16,575 nt of DNA, from positions 1 to 16,575 of the forward strand of contig JBKPDW010000281.1 in assembly GCA_046728115.1 (NCBI GenBank), given 5' to 3'. Positions 7,068-13,380 of the stretch are shown piece by piece. Positions within the stretch are counted from its first letter, which is position 1, and every line of letters begins with the position of its first letter. The position numbers were made by a program, and so were the translations under genes. The stretch is from CAVSWN01 sp046728115. Lineage in GTDB: Bacteria; Acidobacteriota; Vicinamibacteria; Vicinamibacterales; CAVVIG01. The notes under the pieces were generated by a model. It was given only the letters and a program-made list of their open reading frames with translations. It was not told the origin of the DNA and did no database searches.

Positions 7068-7217
7068 AACGCGTCTTTCAGAGTGAGATCGTCTGTGTCC
7101 TCGGTTTGCGTCCATGGCTTCTGAGGCAATGCATTCTGCCCCGAACGGCTCGGACGACGCTGAAACGAACGGAGGGCACGGATTCCAATTTTCGAACGTT
7201 CGATGAGGGAGGAACCG
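7068..7217. other. Spacer between coxS and coxL with a 12-bp palindrome
   Basis: This 150-base gap is the only sizeable one in the operon. I see no plausible small gene in it. Its distinctive element is TCGAACGTTCGA at 7192-7203, a perfect 12-bp palindrome ending just before the coxL RBS (7206-7214). It could be an operator, an mRNA structure affecting coxL translation, or a scar of a lost segment. No clear terminator or promoter is visible. Confidence 0.4.
7206..7214 (+). promoter_or_regulatory. Ribosome binding site that fixes the coxL start
   Basis: GAGGGAGGAA (7206-7214 within the run) contains the Shine-Dalgarno core GGAGG at 7208-7212, 5 nt before the ATG at 7218. The alternative in-frame ATG at 7203 lies before this site and has no RBS of its own, and it overlaps the palindrome at 7192-7203, so 7218 is the better start. 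Confidence 0.7.
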
Positions 7218-9584
7218 ATGGCGCCGCGAACGACAGCCGACGTCGGAGGAATGGGTCATTCCATCAAGCGCAAGGAAGATCCGCGGTTCATCCGCGGGCA
7301 GGGTCACTACGTGGATGACATCCAGCTGCCAGGCATGCTCTACCTGGACATCGTCCGCAGCCCGTTCGCCCATGCGCGCATCAAGTCGATCAACACGGAG
7401 CGCGCGCTGAAGGTGCCCGGCGTTCTCGCCGTCATCACCGGAGAGACCCTCGCGCAGTACAACCTTCATTGGATGCCGACGCTGATGTCGGATACGCAGA
7501 TGGTGCTGCCGACGGAAAAGGTGATGTACCAGGCACAGGAAGTGGCGGGCGTGATCGCCACCGATCGATACGCTGCCGCCGACGGCGCCGACGCCGTCGA
7601 GGTCGACTACGACCCGCTGCCGGTCGTCGTCGATCCGTTCAAGGCGCTCGAGCCCAGCGCTCCAGTGCTCCGAACCGACAAGAAGGACAAGAAAGACAAC
7701 CGGATCTTCCACTGGGAGGTCGGCGACCGGCAGGCAACCGATCAGGCTTTCGCCGCCGCCGACGTCACCGTCAAGCAGGACATCTACCTGCCGCGCATTC
7801 ACGTCGCGTCGATCGAAACGTGCGGCTGTGTCGCCGACTTCGATCGTGTCACCGGCAAGCTTACCGTCTACATGACCACCCAGGCGCCACACGCCATCCG
7901 AACCGTCGTCGCGCTCGTGGCGGGGCACGTGGGGCTGTCGGAGGAAAAAATCCGAATCATCTCGCCAGACATCGGCGGCGGGTTCGGCGGCAAGGTGCCC
8001 GTCTATCCAGGCTATGTCATCGCTATCGCGGCGTCGGTGGTCATCGGCAAGCCGGTCAAATGGATCGAAGACCGGATGGAGAACCTGCAGGCCGATTCCT
8101 TCGCGCGCGACTATCACATAAGGGCCGAGCTCGCGGCGACGAAAGATGGGACGATGACGGCGCTGCGCATCAAGACGGTGGCCGATCACGGGTATGCGGA
8201 CGCCGCCGCGAACCCGTCGAAGTTCCCGGCGGGCCTCTTCTCGATCTGCACTGGGTCGTACGATCTCAAGCACGCGTTCGCCGAAGTCGACGGCGTCTAC
8301 ACGAACAAACCGCCGGGCGGCATCGCGTATCGCTGCTCATTCCGCGTCACCGAAGCGGTTCATGCGATCGAGCGCATGGTCGACGTCCTTGCCCTCGAGT
8401 TGAAGATGGATCCGGCCGATCTGCGCTTCAAGAACTTCATCCCGGCGGACAAGTTCCCGTACAAATCTGCGCTCGGCTGGGAGTACGACAGCGGCAACTA
8501 TCCGGCTGCGTTGAAGAAGGCGATGGACAAGATCGGTTACGCCGCCCTTAGAAAGGAACAGGCCGAGAAACGGAATCGCGGCGAGCTGATGGGTATCGGC
8601 ATCTCGAGTTTCACGGAAATCGTAGGGGCGGGACCATCGAAGCATTTCGACATTCTCGGGATCAAGATGTTCGACTCGTGCGAAATCCGCGTGCATCCGA
8701 CGGGCAAGGCCACGGCGCGCTTCGGCACCAAGTCGCAGGGCCAGGGGCACGAGACCACTTACGCGCAGATCGTCGCCGAAGAACTCGGCATTCCGGCGGC
8801 ACACGTCGAAGTCGAGGAGGGCGACACCGACACGGCGCCATACGGGCTCGGCACGTACGCCAGCCGATCGACGCCGACCGCCGGCGCCGCGGGCGCGATG
8901 GCCGCGCGCAAGATTCGCGAGAAGGCGAAGAAGATCGCCGCGCACCTGCTCGAGGTGAGCGAGGACGATCTCACCTGGGAACCCGGCAAGTTCTCGGTAA
9001 AGGGCGCGCCCCAGAAGTCGAAGACGATTCAGGAGATCGCGTTGGCGGCGTACACGAATCACCCGCAGGGAATGGAGGCGGGTCTCGAAGCGGTCAACTA
9101 CTACGACCCTCCGAACCTCACCTATCCCTTCGGCTCCTACATCGCGGTCGTCGACATCGACCGGGGAACGGGCGCGGTGACGCTCCGCAGGTTCGTGGCC
9201 GTCGATGATTGCGGCAACATCATCAATCCGATGATCGTGGACGGACAGGTGCATGGCGGCCTGACAATGGGCATGGCGCCGGCCCTGTTCGAGGAAATCA
9301 GCTACGACGAAGCCGGCAACATTCATGGCGGCAGCTTCATGGACTATCTGCTGCCGACGGCGATGGAGACGCCGAGCTGGGAGACCGACAAGACGGTGAC
9401 GCCGTCGCCTCATCATCCGCTCGGCGCGAAGGGCGTCGGCGAATCGGCCACCGTCGGCGCTCCTCCAGCCATTGTCAACGCCGTCGTCGACGCGTTGGCG
9501 CACCTCGGGGTCCGTCACATCGACATTCCGATCACGCCGGAGAAGGTGTGGAACATCCTGAGAGAGAAGGGCGTGGCGGAATAG
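7218..9584 (+). CDS. coxL: Form I aerobic CO dehydrogenase large subunit CoxL
   Basis: A 788-residue molybdenum hydroxylase large subunit, close to the 809 residues of O. carboxidovorans CoxL. It oxidises CO with water to CO2 at a Cu-S-Mo centre bound to molybdopterin cytosine dinucleotide. The active-site loop is AYRCSFR (residues 370-376; Cys373 is the copper ligand), the hallmark of form I enzymes; form II enzymes have AYRGAGR. Other family blocks are IGGGFGGKVPVYPGY, SQGQGHETTYAQI and, near the C-terminus, GAKGVGESATVGAP with the catalytic-base glutamate at residue 742. The protein has no signal peptide. The start at 7218 is chosen from its RBS. It ends the operon and is followed by a hairpin and a cysteine desulfurase relic. 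Confidence 0.96.
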   Translation: MAPRTTADVGGMGHSIKRKEDPRFIRGQGHYVDDIQLPGMLYLDIVRSPFAHARIKSINTERALKVPGVLAVITGETLAQYNLHWMPTLMSDTQMVLPTEKVMYQAQEVAGVIATDRYAAADGADAVEVDYDPLPVVVDPFKALEPSAPVLRTDKKDKKDNRIFHWEVGDRQATDQAFAAADVTVKQDIYLPRIHVASIETCGCVADFDRVTGKLTVYMTTQAPHAIRTVVALVAGHVGLSEEKIRIISPDIGGGFGGKVPVYPGYVIAIAASVVIGKPVKWIEDRMENLQADSFARDYHIRAELAATKDGTMTALRIKTVADHGYADAAANPSKFPAGLFSICTGSYDLKHAFAEVDGVYTNKPPGGIAYRCSFRVTEAVHAIERMVDVLALELKMDPADLRFKNFIPADKFPYKSALGWEYDSGNYPAALKKAMDKIGYAALRKEQAEKRNRGELMGIGISSFTEIVGAGPSKHFDILGIKMFDSCEIRVHPTGKATARFGTKSQGQGHETTYAQIVAEELGIPAAHVEVEEGDTDTAPYGLGTYASRSTPTAGAAGAMAARKIREKAKKIAAHLLEVSEDDLTWEPGKFSVKGAPQKSKTIQEIALAAYTNHPQGMEAGLEAVNYYDPPNLTYPFGSYIAVVDIDRGTGAVTLRRFVAVDDCGNIINPMIVDGQVHGGLTMGMAPALFEEISYDEAGNIHGGSFMDYLLPTAMETPSWETDKTVTPSPHHPLGAKGVGESATVGAPPAIVNAVVDALAHLGVRHIDIPITPEKVWNILREKGVAE

Positions 9585-9586
9585 CC

Positions 9587-9688
9587 GGCATCCAGTGCGA
9601 CTTGCCAGTACTCGGCGAGCGGTTTCACGAGAAACCGCTCGTCAATCTCGACAACGCGGCGACGACCCGGAGTCCGAGACAACGTAAG
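9587..9688 (+). pseudogene. Relic of the N-terminus of a cysteine desulfurase-like (class V aminotransferase) gene
   Basis: Reading from 9587, this frame gives about 34 codons resembling the N-terminus of SufS/NifS-type PLP enzymes: D-L-P-V-L at 9599-9613, then KPLVNLDNAATTRSP at 9632-9676. The LDNAATT block is the family's N-terminal signature, and the spacing from DLPVL to it (about 10 residues) is as in SufS proteins. There is no ATG or GTG start in frame, and nothing of the remaining roughly 370 residues follows: the permease gene starts at 9717. I read this as a truncated remnant. Such enzymes supply sulfur, including to molybdenum cofactors, so a former member of the cox operon is plausible. 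The match is from memory of family motifs, not a search. Confidence 0.55.
9616..9641 (+). terminator. Perfect hairpin after coxL, possible operon terminator
   Basis: CGAGCGGTTT (9616-9625) and AAACCGCTCG (9632-9641) form a 10-bp perfect stem with a 6-nt loop, 31 bases after the coxL stop. It is the strongest inverted repeat found between coxL and the permease gene. There is no proper T-run downstream (TCAATCTC), so it may be an mRNA-stabilising hairpin or an inefficient terminator. It lies inside the desulfurase relic, so part of it may be a leftover of coding sequence. Confidence 0.45.
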
Positions 9689-9697
9689 GGCAGCTGC

Positions 9698-9712
9698 ATC
9701 CGTCTAACGGAT
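9698..9712 (+). repeat. Short hairpin over the permease translation start region
   Basis: ATCCGT (9698-9703) and ACGGAT (9707-9712) form a 6-bp stem with a CTA loop, ending 4 bases before the permease ATG at 9717. The only Shine-Dalgarno-like bases, ACGGA at 9707-9711, lie in the 3' arm, so the fold would hide the ribosome binding site. It may be chance. Confidence 0.3.
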
Positions 9713-9716
9713 CCAT

Positions 9717-12275
9717 ATGGACAAGCCCCTTGCCGCGATCCGTTACGCCCTTCGGCAATTCCGCCTTTCACCAGTCTTCACCGCCGCAGCCGTGCTGACG
9801 CTGTCGCTCGGCATCGGCGGCACGACCGCGATCTTCACGCTGATCCACGCGGTGATGATCCGGTCGCTGCCGGTGGCCGATCCCGAAAGTCTCTATCGAA
9901 TCGGAGACGGCGACAACTGCTGCGTGCAGGGCGGCCCGCAGGATCGGTGGGGCCTGTTCTCCTTTCCGCTGTACGAGCGGCTGACGGCAGAAGCACCGGA
10001 ATTCGATCAGGTGGCGGCGTTTCAGGCAGGCGGTGCGCGTGTGAGCGTCCGCCGTCAGGGCGTGGACGCGGCCGCGCGGCCGCTGCGATCGGAATACGTG
10101 ACCGGCAACTACTTCACGACCTTCGGCGTCGGCGCCTTCGGCGGACGCGTGTTCTCACCGCAGGACGACACGCCGTCGGCGCCGCCGGTCGTCGTGCTCA
10201 GCCATCACACGTGGCAGACGACGTACGGCGGCGATCCGTCGGTCGTCGGCGGCACGTTCGTCATCGAAGGGCATCCGTTTGTCGCCATCGGTGTGGCGCC
10301 TGCGGGATTTTTTGGCGACACGCTGCGCAACAATCCCCCTGACTTGTGGATTCCGCTTCATCAGGAGCCGCTCCTCGCCGGCGGCGGTTCGCTGCTGCGG
10401 CAGCCGGTGTCGGCGTGGCTGCGAGCCATCGGGCGGTTGCGGCCGGGCGCGTCCGTCGACGAAATCGGTCCGCGGCTCACCGGAGTACTGCGGCAATGGC
10501 TCCAATACGACTCGGGATATCCATCGAACTGGATGCCCGACATCATCCGTCTGCTGCCCAAGCAGGTCATCACCATCGTGCCGGCCGGCGCCGGTGTCGG
10601 CGTGATGAAGGAGCAATACGGCGAGAGCCTGCGAATTCTCCTCGCGGTGTGCGGACTCATGCTGTTGATTGCGTGCGCCAACGTCGCGAACCTGCTCCTC
10701 GCGCGAGGCGTCGCGCGGCGCAGCCAAACGGCAGTGCGACTGGCCATCGGCGCCACCCGCGGGCAAATCGTCACGCAGGCGCTCGTCGAAAGCGTGCTGC
10801 TCTCGCTGGCGGGCGGGATTGTGGGCCTGCTGGTCGCCGCCGCCGCCGCTCGCCTGCTGCTCTCTCTGGCTTTCACGACTTCGACATTCCTGCCGATCAG
10901 TACGAGTCCATCGCCGCTCGTGCTGGCCTTCGCGTTCGGCCTGGCGGTCATGACCGGGATCATCTTCGGCGCCGCGCCCGCATGGTTCGCAACCCGCACC
11001 GATCCAATCGATGCCCTGCGCGGTTCGGGACGCTCGACGGGCGACCATTCGTCATTCACGCGGACGTCGCTGCTGATCGTCCAGGCCGCTCTGTCTGTCG
11101 TGCTCGTCGCGGGCGCGACGATGCTCGCACGAAGCCTCAACAAGGTCCAGCATCAGGACTTGGGATACGAACTACGCGATCGCGTCCTCGTTGCGCTCAA
11201 CAGACCGCCGGCCGGCTACACGCAGCCGCAGCTCGCGGCGTTGTACCGCGCGCTCGAGGACCGGTTGAACCGTCTTCCCGGCGTGCGCGGATCCGGTCTG
11301 GCGCTGTACAACCCGCTGACCGACAACTGGGGCGAGTTGATCCTCGTGGCCGGGCATCCCGCGCCCAAATTGAACGAACAGGCCGGCGCGTCATGGGATC
11401 GCGTCAGCGCCAACTACCTGCAGAACCTCGGCACGACGATGGCCCGCGGGCGGGGTTTCAGCGAGGCGGACAACGAAACGACTGCGCCGGTTGCGATCGT
11501 AAACGAGGCGTTCGTGCGCCGGTTCTTCAAGAGCGACGAGGATCCGATCGGGCAGCACTTTGGCCTGGACGAACCAGAAAACGTCGGCACGTTTCGAATC
11601 ATTGGCATCGTGCGCGACGCCAAGTTCGCTGGTTTTGCGCTGCGCCGCCCCGCGCGGCCGATGTTCTACGTGCCGCTCGCGCAGAATGTGAACTACGCGA
11701 GCGACGTGATGAAGCGCATCGAGCTTCAGTCGCATTTCATCGGCGGCCTCCTGCTGGTGACACACTTGTCGCCCGGCGCACTCGAGCCGGTGGTCACGAA
11801 GGCCCTGTCGGAAGTCGATCCGAACCTGACGCTTACCAGCGTGCGCACGATGGAGCAGCAGGTATCGCTGACGTTCGATCAGGATCGCGCCGTCGCGAGC
11901 CTGGCGGGACTCTTCGGGGTCGTGTCGCTGGTACTCGCAGCGATTGGGCTGTATGGCGTCACAGCCTACTCGGTTGCGCAGCGCACGAACGAAATCGGTG
12001 TCCGCGTCGCGCTCGGCGCCGATCGTGGCAATGTCGTCAGTCTCGTGCTTCGCGGCGCCTTCGTGCGCGTCGGATCGGGGCTGCTCCTGGGGGTTCCGCT
12101 CGCGATCGGTGCTGGGCGACTGATCGCCGCGCAGTTGTACGGCGTGTCCTTCTGGGATCCGCTCGCCCTCGCCGCGGCCGCCGGCTCACTGACCGTCTGC
12201 GCGCTGGTTGCCGCACTCATTCCCGCAAGCCGCGCCGCATCGATTCCGCCGATGCACGCGCTTCGAACGGACTGA
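9717..12275 (+). CDS. ADOP-type ABC transporter permease (MacB/FtsX, two modules)
   Basis: An 852-residue membrane protein of the duplicated orphan permease type common in Acidobacteriota. The order is: N-terminal membrane segment about residues 19-45 (VFTAAAVLTLSLGIGGTTAI), a MacB-like extracytoplasmic domain to about 295, FtsX domain 1 with three helices at about 303-430 (RRSQTAVRLAIGATRGQIV), a further helix near 448-470 (LLIVQAALSVVLVAGATML), a second extracytoplasmic domain, then FtsX domain 2 from about 722 (AAIGLYGVTAYSVAQRTNEIGVRVALGA) to the end. No ATPase gene is adjacent, as usual for the group. Substrate is unknown; MacB relatives move peptides, toxins or lipoproteins by mechanotransmission. 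The ATG at 9717 fits the family start (M-x-x-P-L-x-x-I-R-Y-A-L-R). It is not obviously linked to cox function. Confidence 0.88.
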   Translation: MDKPLAAIRYALRQFRLSPVFTAAAVLTLSLGIGGTTAIFTLIHAVMIRSLPVADPESLYRIGDGDNCCVQGGPQDRWGLFSFPLYERLTAEAPEFDQVAAFQAGGARVSVRRQGVDAAARPLRSEYVTGNYFTTFGVGAFGGRVFSPQDDTPSAPPVVVLSHHTWQTTYGGDPSVVGGTFVIEGHPFVAIGVAPAGFFGDTLRNNPPDLWIPLHQEPLLAGGGSLLRQPVSAWLRAIGRLRPGASVDEIGPRLTGVLRQWLQYDSGYPSNWMPDIIRLLPKQVITIVPAGAGVGVMKEQYGESLRILLAVCGLMLLIACANVANLLLARGVARRSQTAVRLAIGATRGQIVTQALVESVLLSLAGGIVGLLVAAAAARLLLSLAFTTSTFLPISTSPSPLVLAFAFGLAVMTGIIFGAAPAWFATRTDPIDALRGSGRSTGDHSSFTRTSLLIVQAALSVVLVAGATMLARSLNKVQHQDLGYELRDRVLVALNRPPAGYTQPQLAALYRALEDRLNRLPGVRGSGLALYNPLTDNWGELILVAGHPAPKLNEQAGASWDRVSANYLQNLGTTMARGRGFSEADNETTAPVAIVNEAFVRRFFKSDEDPIGQHFGLDEPENVGTFRIIGIVRDAKFAGFALRRPARPMFYVPLAQNVNYASDVMKRIELQSHFIGGLLLVTHLSPGALEPVVTKALSEVDPNLTLTSVRTMEQQVSLTFDQDRAVASLAGLFGVVSLVLAAIGLYGVTAYSVAQRTNEIGVRVALGADRGNVVSLVLRGAFVRVGSGLLLGVPLAIGAGRLIAAQLYGVSFWDPLALAAAAGSLTVCALVAALIPASRAASIPPMHALRTD

Positions 12276-12331
12276 CATCGATGGCAGCCGAGGCAGCACC
12301 GGGAACGCCCGCTCTTCCGCGGAGCTGGGCG

Positions 12332-12793
12332 TTATTCGAGACCGAGCGCCTCGTCGGCCAGGCGTAGCCGTTCCGCTTCGAGCGCGGTGTGGACCGCGGC
12401 CCCTTCCATCATCGGCACGATGATCGCCGTGATGGCGGCGCGCCAATGGCGCTCCAGCACCTCGTCCCACGCGGAGGACAACCCACGAATGGCCGTGATG
12501 AGCGCTTCGCGGGCAGTCTCGTAATCCTCGGGCCGCGCGCCCCAGTGCACGTGCATCGCACCGAGCTCGCGCAGCGAGTTACGCAGCGCGCTTACCTCGT
12601 CGAGATTCTTGACGACGAGCGCGAGCGCCGCTTCGAAATGTCCCCGGAGCGACGTCAGGTCGCTCGGAAACAGCGACCGGAGATTCGGTGCCACGGCGAA
12701 CATCGCCTCGTAGAAGCGCGACGCCAGCTGGCCATGCTGCGCGGCCACGCTCCCATAGCTCGTCTTGATCCGACCGATGGCCTCCGGTGTCAT
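12332..12793 (-). CDS. Single-domain bacterial globin
   Basis: A 153-residue globin of the flavohaemoglobin-like class without a reductase domain; it should bind haem and gases such as O2, NO or CO in the cytoplasm. The expected haem-pocket residues can be placed: B10 Tyr28 in RFYEAMF, then APNLRSLFPSD, and proximal F8 His81 in GAMHVHWGARPEDY (His followed 7 residues later by Pro). The E7 position, usually Gln, appears to be Leu49, which would change ligand binding. A helical C-terminal extension (AERLRLADEALGLE) goes beyond the globin core. The ATG at 12793 was chosen over one at 12934 because it begins exactly at the globin fold. No RBS is seen upstream. It is divergent from the ECF sigma gene with only 14 bases between starts and converges on the permease gene. 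Confidence 0.85.
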   Translation of the reverse strand: MTPEAIGRIKTSYGSVAAQHGQLASRFYEAMFAVAPNLRSLFPSDLTSLRGHFEAALALVVKNLDEVSALRNSLRELGAMHVHWGARPEDYETAREALITAIRGLSSAWDEVLERHWRAAITAIIVPMMEGAAVHTALEAERLRLADEALGLE

Positions 12794-12807
12794 AATTCGC
12801 AAAACCG

Positions 12808-13380
12808 ATGTCTGGTGACGACGGGCGCGACGGCGGCCCGGGCACATCCGAGGACATGCTGCCCGAAGTCTATGACGAACTGCGCAAACTCGCGAGGGCC
12901 CGCCTCGCGCGCGAGCGGCAGAAGTATCAGACATTGCAGCCCACGGCGCTGGTGCACGAGGCGTACTTGCGCGTGGCGGGCGGCGGAACGGATCGACCCT
13001 GGGATCGGCGCGGACATTTTTTCGCCGCCGCCGCGCAGGCCATGCGCCGCATTCTCGTCGAGCGCGCGCGCTACTATCAGCGCATGAAACACGGCAGCGC
13101 CTCGGAGCGTGTGGAGCTGGACAGCGCCATCATGCGCGTCGACCCCGCGCTGACCGATCTGGTCGCCGTCGACGAGGCTCTCACGCGGCTGGAACAAACC
13201 GATCCTCGCAAGGCGCAAATCGTATCGCTGCGATACTTCGCCGGCCTCAGCATCGAGGAAACAGCGGGCGCTCTCGATCTGTCGCCTGCGACCGTGAAGA
13301 ACGAATGGGCGTTCGCGCGCGCCTGGCTGTACCGCGCGCTCGGCCCGGTCGGCCAGACTCCTGCCAGCGGTCCCCCATGA
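12808..13380 (+). CDS. ECF-family RNA polymerase sigma factor (acidobacterial TIGR02999 type)
   Basis: A 190-residue sigma factor that would direct RNA polymerase to specific promoters, of the group often paired with Ser/Thr kinases in Acidobacteriota and Planctomycetes. Region 2 is marked by LPEVYDELRKLA, LQPTALVHEAYLRV and HFFAAAAQAMRRILVERAR; region 4 by ALTRLEQTDPRKAQIVSLRYFAGLSIEETAGALDLS (in two parts) and a helix-turn-helix ending SPATVKNEWAFARAWL. The usual N-terminal segment before LPEVYDEL is short here. ATG 12808 is used; an in-frame ATG at 12856 is possible but its RBS-like GAGGA is too close. The gene starts 14 bases from the divergent globin, and its TGA stop overlaps the kinase ATG (ATGA at 13377-13380), implying coupled translation and a kinase-controlled sigma factor. 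Confidence 0.88.
   Translation: MSGDDGRDGGPGTSEDMLPEVYDELRKLARARLARERQKYQTLQPTALVHEAYLRVAGGGTDRPWDRRGHFFAAAAQAMRRILVERARYYQRMKHGSASERVELDSAIMRVDPALTDLVAVDEALTRLEQTDPRKAQIVSLRYFAGLSIEETAGALDLSPATVKNEWAFARAWLYRALGPVGQTPASGPP

Noticed and set aside
8325..8345. Possibility that coxL is a form II (non-CO-specific) enzyme
   Set aside because: The active-site loop is AYRCSFR, not AYRGAGR, and the M-S-L gene order also fits form I.
6990..9518. Two long minus-strand open frames (6990-8273 and 8337-9518) opposite coxL
   Set aside because: Both are antisense to a well-identified protein, rich in Arg, His and Asp, and show no family motif.
10346..12367. A 673-codon plus-strand frame overlapping the permease
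   Set aside because: Arg/Ala-rich shadow of the permease gene in another frame; the permease frame has membrane helices and family motifs.
12281..12367. Short ORF MAAEAAPGTPALPRSW... after the permease
   Set aside because: 28 codons, no Shine-Dalgarno, overlaps the 3' end of the globin gene on the other strand; nothing supports it as a gene.
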